Part shown: in pieces, positions 26,845 through 35,750 of the stretch
How positions within the stretch are numbered: the stretch's first letter is position 1
Layout: every line of letters begins with the position of its first letter
Assembly (NCBI GenBank): GCA_016197225.1
Contig: JACPWC010000119.1
Location: 1 to 64,000, forward strand
Reading direction: 5' to 3'
DNA from: Chloroflexota bacterium
GTDB lineage: Bacteria; Chloroflexota; Anaerolineae; Anaerolineales; VGOW01
Length of the DNA stretch: 64,000 nucleotides
Made by a program: the position numbers and the translations under genes
The notes under the pieces: generated by a model
The model's input: the letters and a program-made list of their open reading frames with translations, nothing else
Database searches by the model: none
Told to the model about the DNA's origin: nothing

Positions 26845-27267
26845 ATGTTCCACCACATCCTCATCGGTTATGACGGCTCGGCCAACGGCAAGAAGGCGCT
26901 CGAATACGGCATTGACTTTGCCATGCACGCCGAGGCCGCGGTGACGATTGTCACTGTCTTTCCCCGGTTGCCCGACTATCTTGGCTCGCCTCAATACGAT
27001 CAAATCGTCGCCCGGCTGACCACCGAAGCGAATCAGATCGCCGAAATGGCCGCCGAGCAGGCCCGCGCTTGCGGCATTGAGCAGGTGCGGGTGGAAGTGC
27101 TTGAAGGTTCACCGGCGGAGTGCATCCTCACTGTGGCCGACACGCGCAAGTGCGACTGTATCGTCGTCGGTTCGCGGGGCCGGGGCGAAATGGCCGGCCT
27201 CTTGCTTGGCAGTGCAAGCGACCGGCTGGCTCACCATGCCAAAGTGCCGGTGTTGATCGTGAAGTGA
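26845..27267 (+). CDS. Universal stress protein, UspA family
   Basis: 140 residues from ATG 26845 with GGAGGT directly before it (26834-26839). A single Usp domain: HHILIGYDGSANGKKALEYG at the start and the ATP-binding loop VVGSRGRGEMAGLLLGSAS near the end. A TACAAT box at 26810-26815 could be its -10 element. Role in stress survival is known only for the family. Confidence 0.9.
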   Translation: MFHHILIGYDGSANGKKALEYGIDFAMHAEAAVTIVTVFPRLPDYLGSPQYDQIVARLTTEANQIAEMAAEQARACGIEQVRVEVLEGSPAECILTVADTRKCDCIVVGSRGRGEMAGLLLGSASDRLAHHAKVPVLIVK

Positions 27268-27295
27268 TTCTATCCACAAGGAGGAGGGTACGCCC

Positions 27296-27991
27296 ATGAA
27301 GAAAAACCGTTTATCGTTCCTGTCAGTGTTAGCGTTAATCTGGTTAGCCGGGTGTGGCGGCCCCTCGACTCCGCCGCCTACGCCCACTCCCACGCCCGAC
27401 GAATGGCTCGACCGCGCCGCGCAGGCCGCCCTGGCCATCAAGAGCGCCCAGTTCACCCTCATTCGCGAAGGCGCTCCGGCGGTGCTCGACCCGGCCACCA
27501 ACACCACCTTCACCGAAGCGGCGGGCAAATACCAGTCGCCCGATCGGGTGAGCGCCGACGTTAAGGTCAGCTTGTTCGGCAACGTCGTCTCAGTGCAAAT
27601 GCTCTGGCTCCCTGAGGGCAATTTCATCTCCAACCCGCTCACCGGAGCCTTCAGCGAAGCCCCCGCCGGGGCCACCTTCAACGGCGTCGCCGTGTTCGGG
27701 GCCGACGGCATCCCCGGCGTGCTGAAAGACGGCATTCAAAATGCCACGCTGGTCGGCGCTGAGACCGTTGAGGAAGTCGAAACATATCACCTCAAAGGCG
27801 AAGCCGACGGCGATAAACTGGCGGCCCTCACCGCCGACACGCTTGCCGCCGGCACGTCGTATCCGGTGGACGTGTGGATGAACACAACCACCTATAACCC
27901 CGTCCGCCTGCACATCGCCGAACCCGACGGCAACGGCTGGACGATTGACCTCTTCGCCTTCGACGAGCCGGTTGAGATCAACGCGCCGTAA
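27296..27991 (+). CDS. LppX/LprG-like lipoprotein
   Basis: 231 residues. A type II signal peptide ends in the lipobox LAGC (Cys about 19), followed by a Pro/Thr linker (PSTPPPTPTPTP). The body (residues ~34-231) shows the layout of the LppX_LprAFG family: SAQFTLIREG, SVQMLWLPEGNFISNP, YPVDVWMNTTTYNPVRLHI. Members elsewhere bind lipids in a half-barrel. A strong ribosome binding site (AGGAGGAGGG) precedes ATG 27296. Confidence 0.75.
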   Translation: MKKNRLSFLSVLALIWLAGCGGPSTPPPTPTPTPDEWLDRAAQAALAIKSAQFTLIREGAPAVLDPATNTTFTEAAGKYQSPDRVSADVKVSLFGNVVSVQMLWLPEGNFISNPLTGAFSEAPAGATFNGVAVFGADGIPGVLKDGIQNATLVGAETVEEVETYHLKGEADGDKLAALTADTLAAGTSYPVDVWMNTTTYNPVRLHIAEPDGNGWTIDLFAFDEPVEINAP

Positions 27992-28029
27992 ACGGATCAG
28001 CTTTGAAAGCAGAGATGAGGATGAGGGGG

Positions 28030-28145
28030 GCTTTTCTAATCCGCTAATCCCCTTTGTTCTTTCATCACCTTTGTGTCAACGGTGGAACTGCCCCGGCAGA
28101 GCGCGGGATCACTTAAGACCAAAGGTGATGGCGGATTAGAAGGTC
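28030..28145. repeat. Long imperfect inverted repeat upstream of the MFS gene
   Basis: CTTTTCTAATCCGC near 28032 pairs with GCGGATTAGAAGG near 28131, and TCATCACCTTTG near 28062 pairs with CAAAGGTGATGG near 28121. The middle also has GCCCCGGCAGAGCGCGGGATC. It has no T-run in the operon direction and fills the 170-base gap before the exporter. Confidence 0.65.
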
Positions 28146-28161
28146 CCTTACGGCTCACCGC

Positions 28162-29754
28162 ATGATGAAAAGCCGCCCCGCCCTCATCCTGGCCCTCGTC
28201 TGCCTGCCGGTCTTCGTCGGCGCGCTCGACCTCACCATCATCTCCGCCGTTCTGCCCGCCGTCATCGCCGACCTCAACATTCCACTGCAAACCGGGCTGG
28301 ACGACGCGGCCTGGGCGGTGAACGGATACTTGCTGGCCTATGCGGTGAGCATGACCTTCATGGGCCGCGTGTCCGACGTGTGGGGCCGCAGGCGCGTCTA
28401 CCTGATCTGCCTGGCGATATTTTTCGCCGGCTCGTGGTGGGTGGCCGCCTCGGGTGGCGCGCCGGCCCAACTCGCTTATCAGGTTGCGCGGCTCCTTGTC
28501 GGCGGTCGCCCCGACCGCAGTCTCATGGCCCTCTACGCTCTCATCTTCGGGCGCGTGGTGCAGGCCTTTGGCGCGGGCGCGATGGTTCCGGTGAGCATGG
28601 CCCTCGTGGCCGACCTCTATCCGCCTCAGCGCCGCGCCTTGCCGCTCGGCATCGTCGGCGCAGTGGACACCGCTGGCTGGGTGCTGGGCCACCTCTACGG
28701 CGGCATCGCAGTGCAGTTCTTCGCCTGGCCGTTCCTGTTCTGGATCAACCTGCCCGTCGTCGCCTTGATGTTCGGCCTGACAGCCTGGGCACTGCGCGGT
28801 TTGCCATCCATGCAAAGTGATGGCCGGGTTGATTGGATCGGAGCCGGGCTGATCTCGTTGACTCTCGTTGGACTGAATCTCGGACTGGGCGCGGGCGCGG
28901 ATGCGGCCGCCTCTGCTTCCCCGCCGCCTTATGCCGCCCCGGCCCTGCTCATCGCCGCCATCTGTTTCGTCCTCTTTCTCTGGGCCGAGCGCCGTGCTAC
29001 GAATCCCTTGCTCAGCCTGCGCGTCTTCGCCGAACGAAACGTCTCGGCGGCGAGCGGCATGAACTTGCTCATTGGGTTTTGTTTGATGGTGGGACTGGTG
29101 AGCGTGCCGCTGTTCATCAACGTGGCTGGTGGAGCCGACAGCGGCCAGAGCGCGCTGGTGAGCGGCTATCTGCTCTCGGCCTTTACCGTGCCAATGGCGC
29201 TGGCGGCTGTGCCTGGTGGTTGGCTCACCGGCAAACTTGGCTACCGTTGGACGGCGGCCAGCGGCGTGCTAATTGCGCTCATCGGGTTTATACTCATGAG
29301 CAGGTGGCAGAGCGAGATGGCCGGGCAGGCTGTGGCCGTTTTCGTCGGCGGGGGAACGCCCGAAGCTGTGAACGGCATTCTGCAAATGATCGCCGGTTTG
29401 CTCCTCGGCGGTGTCGGGCTGGGGTTGACGGTGGCCCCGATTGGCGCGGCGGTGATCAACGGCGTGTCCGAGTCCCAGCGGGGCATGGCCTCGGCCCTGG
29501 TCATCATCTTGCGATTGATCGGCATGAGCGTGAGCATCAGCGCGCTCACGGCTTACGGCTTGCGGCGCTCCACCGAGATCAGCCGCCAACTGTTGGAAGG
29601 CGTGGCCCTCACCGATTTTGCGCGGCTGGCCGAGGCCGCGCTCCAGGCCGCCACGCGAGTGACGGCTGAAATGGCGTTGATCGCGGCGGCGGTGTGCGCC
29701 GTTGCCCTCGTCCCGGCGTTGATACTGCGTCGTCGTGATGCAGGCGTTCGATAA
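28162..29754 (+). CDS. MFS exporter, DHA2 (14-TM, EmrB/QacA-like)
   Basis: 530 residues, very hydrophobic, about 14 predicted membrane helices. It starts near LPVFVGALDLTIISAVLPAV, the usual DHA2 TM1 with an acidic residue. Motif A follows as GRVSDVWGRRRVYL, and motif C type sequence is LGIVGAVDTAGWVLGHLYGG. The DHA2 family exports drugs or small metabolites using the proton gradient. No periplasmic adaptor gene is adjacent. The ligand cannot be predicted. Confidence 0.88.
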   Translation: MMKSRPALILALVCLPVFVGALDLTIISAVLPAVIADLNIPLQTGLDDAAWAVNGYLLAYAVSMTFMGRVSDVWGRRRVYLICLAIFFAGSWWVAASGGAPAQLAYQVARLLVGGRPDRSLMALYALIFGRVVQAFGAGAMVPVSMALVADLYPPQRRALPLGIVGAVDTAGWVLGHLYGGIAVQFFAWPFLFWINLPVVALMFGLTAWALRGLPSMQSDGRVDWIGAGLISLTLVGLNLGLGAGADAAASASPPPYAAPALLIAAICFVLFLWAERRATNPLLSLRVFAERNVSAASGMNLLIGFCLMVGLVSVPLFINVAGGADSGQSALVSGYLLSAFTVPMALAAVPGGWLTGKLGYRWTAASGVLIALIGFILMSRWQSEMAGQAVAVFVGGGTPEAVNGILQMIAGLLLGGVGLGLTVAPIGAAVINGVSESQRGMASALVIILRLIGMSVSISALTAYGLRRSTEISRQLLEGVALTDFARLAEAALQAATRVTAEMALIAAAVCAVALVPALILRRRDAGVR

Positions 29755-29865
29755 TAAATGTCGTTCAATTATCTGGCTTCACTACAGCGCGTAGAGATCA
29801 CCGAGTCGTTCATGAAAACTCAGTGTTCTCCGTGTTATCAGTGGCGACGAATAGGAGACTCTCAC

Positions 29866-31011
29866 ATGGCTCACAGACATTCCATCCTGTGCATCACCCC
29901 GCCTCACCTTTTGCGGGAAGTGGCCACGCGGGGCACGCCGGCCCAGCGCGACTGGGCCTTGCGAACGCTGACGACCACCGCCCAGTTTCGGGGGCAACGT
30001 CAGACCTTCGCCGAGTTCCCGGCCCTGGCCGCCCCGGCCGCCGCCCTGGCGGGCAGGCAACGCATCGTCTATAACGCCGATCAAGGTTCCTCATTGCCGG
30101 GCCGCAAGGTGCGCGGCGAGGGCGACCCGCCCACTGGCGACGCGGCGAGCGACGAAGCCTTCGACGGCTCCGGGGCCACGTACGATCTATTTCGCGACAT
30201 CTACCAGCGCGACTCGATTGACGGCAACGGCTTGCGCCTGGACTCGACCGTGCATTATCAGAAGGGCTACGACAACGCCTTCTGGAACGGCCAGCAAATG
30301 GTGTACGGCGACGGCGACGAAGACCTGCCCCCGGCGGAAAGGATTTTCAACCGTTTCACTATTGCCATTGACATCATCGGCCACGAGTTGACGCACGGGG
30401 TGACGCAGTACGAAGCCAAACTTGTTTACGGCGACCAGCCCGGCGCGCTCAACGAATCCATGTCCGACGTGTTCGGCTCGCTGGTCAAACAACGCGCCCT
30501 CGGCCAGAGCGCCGATCAGGCCGACTGGTTGATCGGCCAGGGCTTGCTCACGGCCAACGTCAAAGGCGTGGCCCTGCGATCCATGAAAGCGCCCGGCACG
30601 GCTTACGACGACCCGGTGCTGGGCAAAGACCCGCAACCGGCGCACATGAAAGACTACAAAAACGTGAACTACGACAACGGCGGTGTTCACATCAACTCCG
30701 GCATTCCCAACCACGCCTTTTACGTGGTGGCGCGGGAGCTAGGCGGCAATGCGGGTGAGAAGGCAGGCCGAATCTGGTATGTGGCTCTGCGTGACAAGCT
30801 TCAGCCGCGCTCGAACTTTCAGAACGCGGCTGACCTCACCCACCAGACGGCGGGCGAATTATTCGGCGCGGGCAGTCTGGAGCAGAAGGCGGTGCAAAAC
30901 GGCTGGGCCGCCGTGGGCATCACCGCCGGTGGCGGCGGCACCGAGCCTCCGCCGCCGGAGCCGCCAAAGGGATGCGGGCAGACCGTTCGTGAACTGTTAG
31001 GAATGAAGTGA
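29866..31011 (+). CDS. Protealysin-like M4 metalloprotease
   Basis: 381 residues from ATG 29866 (AGGAGA upstream). Zinc site GHELTHGVTQYEA (H173, E174, H177) with third ligand in GALNESMSDVFG (E197) and catalytic His in NSGIPNHAFY. There is no signal peptide; the short N-terminal region with CITPPHLL resembles the short propeptide of protealysin rather than the long thermolysin one. It ends in a Pro/Glu linker and GCGQTVRELLG. The next gene, eight bases downstream, looks like its inhibitor emfourin. An upstream in-frame start at 29758 is less likely. Confidence 0.88.
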   Translation: MAHRHSILCITPPHLLREVATRGTPAQRDWALRTLTTTAQFRGQRQTFAEFPALAAPAAALAGRQRIVYNADQGSSLPGRKVRGEGDPPTGDAASDEAFDGSGATYDLFRDIYQRDSIDGNGLRLDSTVHYQKGYDNAFWNGQQMVYGDGDEDLPPAERIFNRFTIAIDIIGHELTHGVTQYEAKLVYGDQPGALNESMSDVFGSLVKQRALGQSADQADWLIGQGLLTANVKGVALRSMKAPGTAYDDPVLGKDPQPAHMKDYKNVNYDNGGVHINSGIPNHAFYVVARELGGNAGEKAGRIWYVALRDKLQPRSNFQNAADLTHQTAGELFGAGSLEQKAVQNGWAAVGITAGGGGTEPPPPEPPKGCGQTVRELLGMK

Positions 31012-31018
31012 GGGTATT

Positions 31019-31336
31019 ATGAAAAACGAACCCATCAAGATCATGTTTGAGCGTTCGGGCGGCGTGGCCGGGATGCGGGTGACGACGACCGTGAACACCG
31101 ACACCCTGCCGGCCAACGAGGCCCAAATGTTGCGCGAGATGGTGGACAAGGCCAAGTTCTTCGACCTGCCCGCTGTGCTGGCCGCGCCCAAGTCGAACAA
31201 CGCCGATCGATTCCAGTACAAACTGACAGTGGAAGTAGGCAACCGCCGCCACACGGTGGAAACCGGCGAGACCGCCGCCCCGCCGACTCTGCAACCGCTG
31301 ATCCAGCGCCTGGGCGAGATGGCGAAGAAGAGATAG
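31019..31336 (+). CDS. Emfourin-like M4 protease inhibitor
   Basis: 105 residues. It begins with a beta-strand pattern IKIMFERSGGVAGMRVTTTV and has LREMVDKAKFFDLP, YKLTVEVGNRRHTVET and a helical end. This matches the emfourin family: a cytosolic inhibitor encoded together with protealysin-type proteases in a two-gene operon. The gap from the protease stop is seven bases. Identification rests on motif layout plus context. Confidence 0.75.
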   Translation: MKNEPIKIMFERSGGVAGMRVTTTVNTDTLPANEAQMLREMVDKAKFFDLPAVLAAPKSNNADRFQYKLTVEVGNRRHTVETGETAAPPTLQPLIQRLGEMAKKR

Positions 31337-31358
31337 AACCGGCGCGGCGAAGCTAAAA

Positions 31359-32300
31359 ATGTTTGGCCAGGGACTGAAACAAGTACAGCAAGCGTTGGGC
31401 CACAGAGCAGACGGCATCCAGCGCGAGTTTAGCGCGGCCAATGACCGGCTGGGAGTCATTGGCCGCAAATTGTTGGAGAGTGAGGTCGAGAACCGCGAAC
31501 AGTTGGTGGCCGAGCAAGAGGCCCTGCGCGAGCGGCGGGCCGAGTTGGCCGACGAAGTCAACCTGTGGCGCGACCGGGCCAAGAACTTGATGCAACAGCC
31601 GGGCGATAACGCCCTCCGCATCTATTTGAAAGAACTGCTGGAAATAGACGATGAGACCCTTCGCCCTGCCGTCGAACACGTTTTATATTTGCTTGACGCT
31701 TCCGACGAAGAACTGGCGGGCCTGACCGAAAACCGCGCCGAGGCCAAGCCGCTCACCGCCGCCGGGCGCTTGCTCGAACGCGCCCGAACGTCTTACGACT
31801 TGCGCGGAAGCGACCCGGCCCCGCGCCAGCAAGCCGCCTCGGAGTTTGCTGGCCGCTCCGGCATGGCTCAGGACGAGCAAGCCATTGCCGAAATAGAGGC
31901 CGCCGGCAACGACCCCGACGCCATCGTGCGCGAACTGGCCGTTCTAACCCTCATCCAACTTCACCGCTATCGAGCCATGCGTTTGGCCGACCTGGATGCG
32001 GCGCATCACTCTGTTGAGCAACTGGCGCGCCTGACTCATCCCGCCGTCGTGCCGGTGCTCATCGGCGTGCTGGAGACTCCGCGCGCCGGGTTTGCCCGAA
32101 GCCAGGACAGTGAGGCGCCGGTGGACTCCAACAACGACCGCGCGCGCCTCGTCGCCCTCAAACGATTGATCGAGTGGCATACCTCTGAAGCCCGCATCGC
32201 CGTCCAGTCGCGCCAATTTGATCGCGACTCGAAAATTAGCGAGTTGGCCGTCAAGGCTCTGGAGGCGTTTCCCGGCGAGTGGGCCGGGCGGCTCCGATGA
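31359..32300 (+). CDS. Helical-repeat protein with N-terminal coiled coil, unknown
   Basis: 313 residues, no signal or membrane span. Residues ~15-75 are a charged coiled coil (LLESEVENREQLVAEQEALR). Residues ~185-313 look like HEAT-type helix pairs (DPDAIVRELAVLTLIQLHRY, LTHPAVVPVLIGVLETP, DSKISELAVKALEAFPGEW). I do not recognise a named family. It is 22 bases behind the emfourin gene, so it may belong to the same transcript. Confidence 0.65.
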   Translation: MFGQGLKQVQQALGHRADGIQREFSAANDRLGVIGRKLLESEVENREQLVAEQEALRERRAELADEVNLWRDRAKNLMQQPGDNALRIYLKELLEIDDETLRPAVEHVLYLLDASDEELAGLTENRAEAKPLTAAGRLLERARTSYDLRGSDPAPRQQAASEFAGRSGMAQDEQAIAEIEAAGNDPDAIVRELAVLTLIQLHRYRAMRLADLDAAHHSVEQLARLTHPAVVPVLIGVLETPRAGFARSQDSEAPVDSNNDRARLVALKRLIEWHTSEARIAVQSRQFDRDSKISELAVKALEAFPGEWAGRLR

Positions 32301-32331
32301 TTTCCGTGACAGAGTTGTAATGATTGGCACT

Positions 32332-32359
32332 TTGCCAGACAAGGATTTTGCGCCATAAT
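32332..32359 (+). promoter_or_regulatory. Candidate promoter of fhs
   Basis: TTGCCA (32332-32337) and CATAAT (32354-32359) are 16 bases apart, about 38 bases before the fhs ATG, whose ribosome binding site is AGGAGA. Assigned by eye. Confidence 0.5.
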
Positions 32360-32396
32360 AGCCCCTGTCATCAAACCCTTTTCTCAGGAGACCCTT

Positions 32397-34370
32397 ATGG
32401 CCAAAACAAACAAAAAAGCAAAGGCAAAGGCGAAAACCAAAGCCCCGGCGCGAAAGCCCACCCCAAAACCCGCGCCTAGTTTCAAACCCACCAAACTCAA
32501 ACTCCTCTCCCCGGTTCCATCCGACATCGAAATTGCCCAGGCCGGCAAACTCAAGCCCATTCTGCAAATTGCCGCCGAAGTCGGCTTGAAAGAAGCCGAG
32601 TTGGAAATGTATGGGCCGTACAAAGCCAAAGTGCATTTGAATGTGCGTGACCGCCTGGCCCGGCGCAAGAATGGCAAGTACATTGACGTGACGGCCATCA
32701 CCCCCACGCCGCTCGGCGAAGGCAAGACCACCACCACCGTCGGCCTCTCGCAGGCGCTGGGCGCGCATCTCGGCCAGAAAGTCTTCACCTGCATTCGCCA
32801 GCCCTCGCAAGGCCCCACGTTCGGAATCAAGGGCGGGGCCGCCGGCGGCGGCTACAGCCAGATCATCCCGATGGAAGATTTCAACCTCCATCTCACCGGC
32901 GACATCCACGCCATCACCGCCGCTAATAATCTTATGGCCGCCGCGATTGACGCCCGCATGTTCCACGAGCACGAACAGCCCGACGACGAAAAACTGTTCA
33001 ATGCCTTCTGCCCCAAAGATAAACAAGGCAAACGACATTTTGCGGAAGCCCATTTGCGTCGCATGAAGAGAATCGGCATTGTGGCCGATGACCCTGATCA
33101 ACTGACTCTTGAACAAAAACGCGCCCTGTTCCGGCTCGACATTGACCCCGCCTCTATCACCTGGAACCGGGTGGTGGACATCAACGACCGGATGTTGCGG
33201 CAGATCACCGTCGGCCAGGGGCCGGAAGAAAAAGGCTTCACCCGCACCACCGGCTACGACATCACCGTAGCCAGCGAGATCATGGCCATTCTGGCCCTCA
33301 CCACTTCGCTCGAGAATATGCGCGAGCAACTGGGACGCATGGTCTTTGGCACCAACAAACGCGGCGAGCCGGTGACGGCTGAAGACCTGGGTGTGGCTGG
33401 TGCGCTCACCGTGCTGATGAAAGACGCCATCATGCCCAACCTGATGCAGACTCTCGAAGGCACGCCGGCCTTCGTCCACGCCGGGCCGTTCGCCAACATT
33501 GCTCACGGCCAGTCGTCCATCGTCGCCGACCAGATCGCCCTCAAGCTGGCCGACTACGTCGTCACCGAGTCCGGCTTCGGGGCCGACATCGGCATGGAAA
33601 AATTCATGGACATCAAGTGCCGCTACTCCGGCCTGACGCCCGACGTGGTGGTGCTGGTGGCCACCGTGCGCGCCCTGAAGATGCACGGCGGCGGGCCGAA
33701 GGTGGTGGCCGGCAAACCGCTCGACTTTGCTTACACCAACGAGAATTTGGATCTGCTCCGGGCCGGCCTGCCCAACCTGTTGCGCCACATCAAGAACGCC
33801 AAAGGCTACGGCGTGCCGGTGGTGGTGGCCGTCAACTCCTTTGCCACCGACACCGACGCCGAGATCGAAGTGATCCGCCAGGCCGCCGTCGAGGCCGGGG
33901 CTGAGGGCGCGTACAAGTGCACCCACTGGATGCACGGCGGCAAGGGCGCGCTCGACCTGGCAAAAGCCGTGATTGCGGCGGCAGAGAAGCCCAAGAACTT
34001 CCAGTTCCTCTATCCGCTCGAAGCCGGCGTCAAAGAGAAGATTGAAGCCATCGCTAAATTCTACGGCGCGGACGGCGTGGATTACTCGCCCGAAGCCGAA
34101 GCCAAGATCGATCTTTACACCCGTTCCGGCTTCGACAAACTGCCGATCTGCATGGCCAAGACTCACCTCTCGTTCACCGACAAGCCGGAGATCAAAGGCG
34201 CGCCGACCGGCTTCCGCATTCCGATCCGCGACGTGCGGGCTTCGGTGGGCGCAGGCTTTATCTATCCGCTCGTCGGCTCCATGCGCACCATGCCCGGCCT
34301 GCCCACCCGGCCCGTGTTCTTCGACGTGGATTTGGATTTGGCGACGGGGAAGGTGAAGGGGCTGTTCTAA
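32397..34370 (+). CDS. fhs: Formate-tetrahydrofolate ligase, with basic N-terminal tail
   Basis: 657 residues, longer than the ~560 usual in acetogens. Residues 1-38 are a Lys/Ala/Pro-rich tail ([19 protein letters not shown]). The catalytic body starts [14 protein letters not shown] and has the P-loop [40 protein letters not shown], and [14 protein letters not shown]. It makes 10-formyl-THF from formate with ATP. The extra length after [12 protein letters not shown] suggests the eukaryote-like subgroup. The tail resembles histone-H1-like sequences; icd carries one at its C-terminus. Confidence 0.94.
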   Translation: MAKTNKKAKAKAKTKAPARKPTPKPAPSFKPTKLKLLSPVPSDIEIAQAGKLKPILQIAAEVGLKEAELEMYGPYKAKVHLNVRDRLARRKNGKYIDVTAITPTPLGEGKTTTTVGLSQALGAHLGQKVFTCIRQPSQGPTFGIKGGAAGGGYSQIIPMEDFNLHLTGDIHAITAANNLMAAAIDARMFHEHEQPDDEKLFNAFCPKDKQGKRHFAEAHLRRMKRIGIVADDPDQLTLEQKRALFRLDIDPASITWNRVVDINDRMLRQITVGQGPEEKGFTRTTGYDITVASEIMAILALTTSLENMREQLGRMVFGTNKRGEPVTAEDLGVAGALTVLMKDAIMPNLMQTLEGTPAFVHAGPFANIAHGQSSIVADQIALKLADYVVTESGFGADIGMEKFMDIKCRYSGLTPDVVVLVATVRALKMHGGGPKVVAGKPLDFAYTNENLDLLRAGLPNLLRHIKNAKGYGVPVVVAVNSFATDTDAEIEVIRQAAVEAGAEGAYKCTHWMHGGKGALDLAKAVIAAAEKPKNFQFLYPLEAGVKEKIEAIAKFYGADGVDYSPEAEAKIDLYTRSGFDKLPICMAKTHLSFTDKPEIKGAPTGFRIPIRDVRASVGAGFIYPLVGSMRTMPGLPTRPVFFDVDLDLATGKVKGLF

Positions 34371-34442
34371 ACAGACAAGGAGACAAGGAAGCACGGAGAC
34401 AGGGAGAGCGCCATCTCCCTGTCTCCCCTTCTCCTTGTCTCG
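34371..34442. repeat. Inverted octamer hairpin (word GGAGACAA)
   Basis: Left words AGACAAGG, AGACAAGG, GGAGACAGGGAG and right words CTCCCTGTCTCC, CCTTCTCC, TTGTCTC. Same word as the ilvB-ilvN hairpin (8414-8486). It separates fhs from the membrane protein gene. Confidence 0.78.
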
Positions 34443-34455
34443 CAGTCAAGCTGGG

Positions 34456-35028
34456 ATGCGCGCGATTTCCCTCTTCACCCTCTTCGGTCTCAAAACCACC
34501 ATCTCGCCGTTGGGCATCGTCTGGTTTCTCGGCCTCATCCCGTTCTTTGCGTGGGTGGCGGCGCGTGCTTTGTCGCTTTCGTTTTGGGAGGCGGCGGCTG
34601 CCGGGGTGCTCTCGACGCTGGTGATATACGTGTTCGAATGGGTGCACCAGTTGGGCCACGCGCTGGCCGCCCGCCGTGTGGGCTACCCGATGATCGGCGT
34701 TCACTGGGGCTGGTGGCTCTCGTCCTCCATTTACCCAAAAGACGAGCCGCCTCTGCCGCCGCGCACGCACATTCAGCGCGCGCTGGGCGGATTCTGGATC
34801 AACGTGTTGATTGGCTTACTGCTTACGCCGCTGGCGTTTTACCTGTGGCCGCGCGGCGGTCTCTGGGCCTGGGTGGCCGTGTTCACCGCCGCCTGGAATT
34901 TTTTCGTCCTCGGCCTCGGCGCGCTCACGCCGATTGACATCCCCGGTGTGTTCACGATTGACGGAGGCACAATCTGGCGTTACTGGCGCGAGAGTCGACA
35001 AACGTCAAACGACAAACGTCAACGGTGA
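34456..35028 (+). CDS. Site-2-protease-like membrane protein with HQxGH motif
   Basis: 190 residues from ATG 34456 (MRAISLFTLFGLK), with four or five membrane helices. FEWVHQLGHALAARRVG in a helix resembles the HExxH zinc motif of M50 proteases, but Gln replaces the catalytic Glu. A later GVFTIDGGTIWRYW may correspond to the second metal-ligand region. If the relation is right it would be an inactive pseudoprotease; if not, a protein of unknown function. The last ~10 residues (RQTSNDKRQR) are encoded by a heptamer repeat and overlap the 3' end of mobA on the other strand. Confidence 0.6.
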   Translation: MRAISLFTLFGLKTTISPLGIVWFLGLIPFFAWVAARALSLSFWEAAAAGVLSTLVIYVFEWVHQLGHALAARRVGYPMIGVHWGWWLSSSIYPKDEPPLPPRTHIQRALGGFWINVLIGLLLTPLAFYLWPRGGLWAWVAVFTAAWNFFVLGLGALTPIDIPGVFTIDGGTIWRYWRESRQTSNDKRQR

Positions 35029-35047
35029 TCTTTGACGTTCGCGTGCT
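34998..35047. repeat. Heptamer repeat (word AAACGTC/AAACGAC)
   Basis: Words AAACGTC, AAACGAC, AAACGTC run from 35002 and are answered by TTTGACGTT at about 35031-35040. The block spans the convergent 3' ends of the HQxGH protein gene and mobA, and codes for the tails of both. The same word occurs at 61872-61922 and 63048-63095. Confidence 0.72.
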
Positions 35048-35750
35048 TTTCGCGGGCCGTGCCTGACGTTGGCGTAGCCCCCTGTGGGTGTCGTTTGATC
35101 TCCCTCTTTTCCCAAATTTCTCTAATCCTTCTCAGTTCTTCCGGCGTGTTGCAATTCAAAAAAGTTAATAGCTCCGGGTCGAACTGCTTGATCTCGTCCT
35201 CATCCAGCCAGCGCAGATTCATGTCGGGGAAGAAACTGATGACGCGCATCTTGCCCGCGTCGAGGGCGCGGCGGATTGGCTCGAGGCAGGCTTTGCTATA
35301 AACGGCGCGAAAGGGTTCGGCTTCGACCCTTTTCCCCTCCCCTGCCGGGTGCGTTTCCGGCGGGGGAGGGGTTAGGGGTGGGGGCGGGGTGATGCGCGGT
35401 ACGACGGCGTCGAACTGCGGCGCGAGGGAGATCATGTGTTCAAGCAGGGGGCGGTTGACGAAGGGCATGTCGCAAGCCAGCACCAGCACATAAGGTTGGG
35501 CCGCCGCGTGAATGGCGGTGTAGAGTCCACCCAAAGCGCCCTTGTCCGGCAACACATCCTTGAATATTGGCAGGCCGAGGTAGGCGTAACCTTCCGGCGT
35601 GTTGGTGATGATGATCTGCTCGCCCAGCCCGGCGGTTCCGGCGATGATGTGCTCGATCATAGGCCGCCCGCCAACTTCCAGCAGGGCTTTGTCGGATCCC
35701 ATTCGCGTGGACTTGCCGCCGGCGTTGATGGCGACGGTGACGGCGGCCAT
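35019..35750 (-). CDS. mobA: Molybdenum cofactor guanylyltransferase
   Basis: 243 residues. GT-A nucleotidyltransferase fold: INAGGKSTRMGSDKALLEVGG (GTP-binding loop), LACDMPFVNRPLLEHM (metal-binding DMP) and NCNTPEEL near the end. It attaches GMP to molybdopterin. Residues ~121-141 (Pro-rich, PPPPLTPPPPETHPAGEGK) interrupt the fold between AVVPRIT and PFRAVYS. They are encoded by a GC-rich palindrome (35334-35371) inserted in frame. The C-terminal ~25 residues also look repeat-derived. Confidence 0.9.
   Translation of the reverse strand: MAAVTVAINAGGKSTRMGSDKALLEVGGRPMIEHIIAGTAGLGEQIIITNTPEGYAYLGLPIFKDVLPDKGALGGLYTAIHAAAQPYVLVLACDMPFVNRPLLEHMISLAPQFDAVVPRITPPPPLTPPPPETHPAGEGKRVEAEPFRAVYSKACLEPIRRALDAGKMRVISFFPDMNLRWLDEDEIKQFDPELLTFLNCNTPEELRRIREIWEKREIKRHPQGATPTSGTAREKHANVKDHR
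35334..35371. repeat. GC-rich palindrome inserted in mobA
   Basis: CCCCTCCCCTGCCGG (35334-35348) and CCGGCGGGGGAGGGG (35357-35371) are inverse in 14 of 15 positions around an eight-base loop. The insertion keeps the mobA frame. Confidence 0.8.

Noticed and set aside
31944-34394. An 816-residue open frame on the minus strand
   Set aside because: It is antisense to fhs, whose protein has clear motifs. The frame is open because of strong third-position GC bias; the translation is rich in His, Val and Ala without any recognisable domain.
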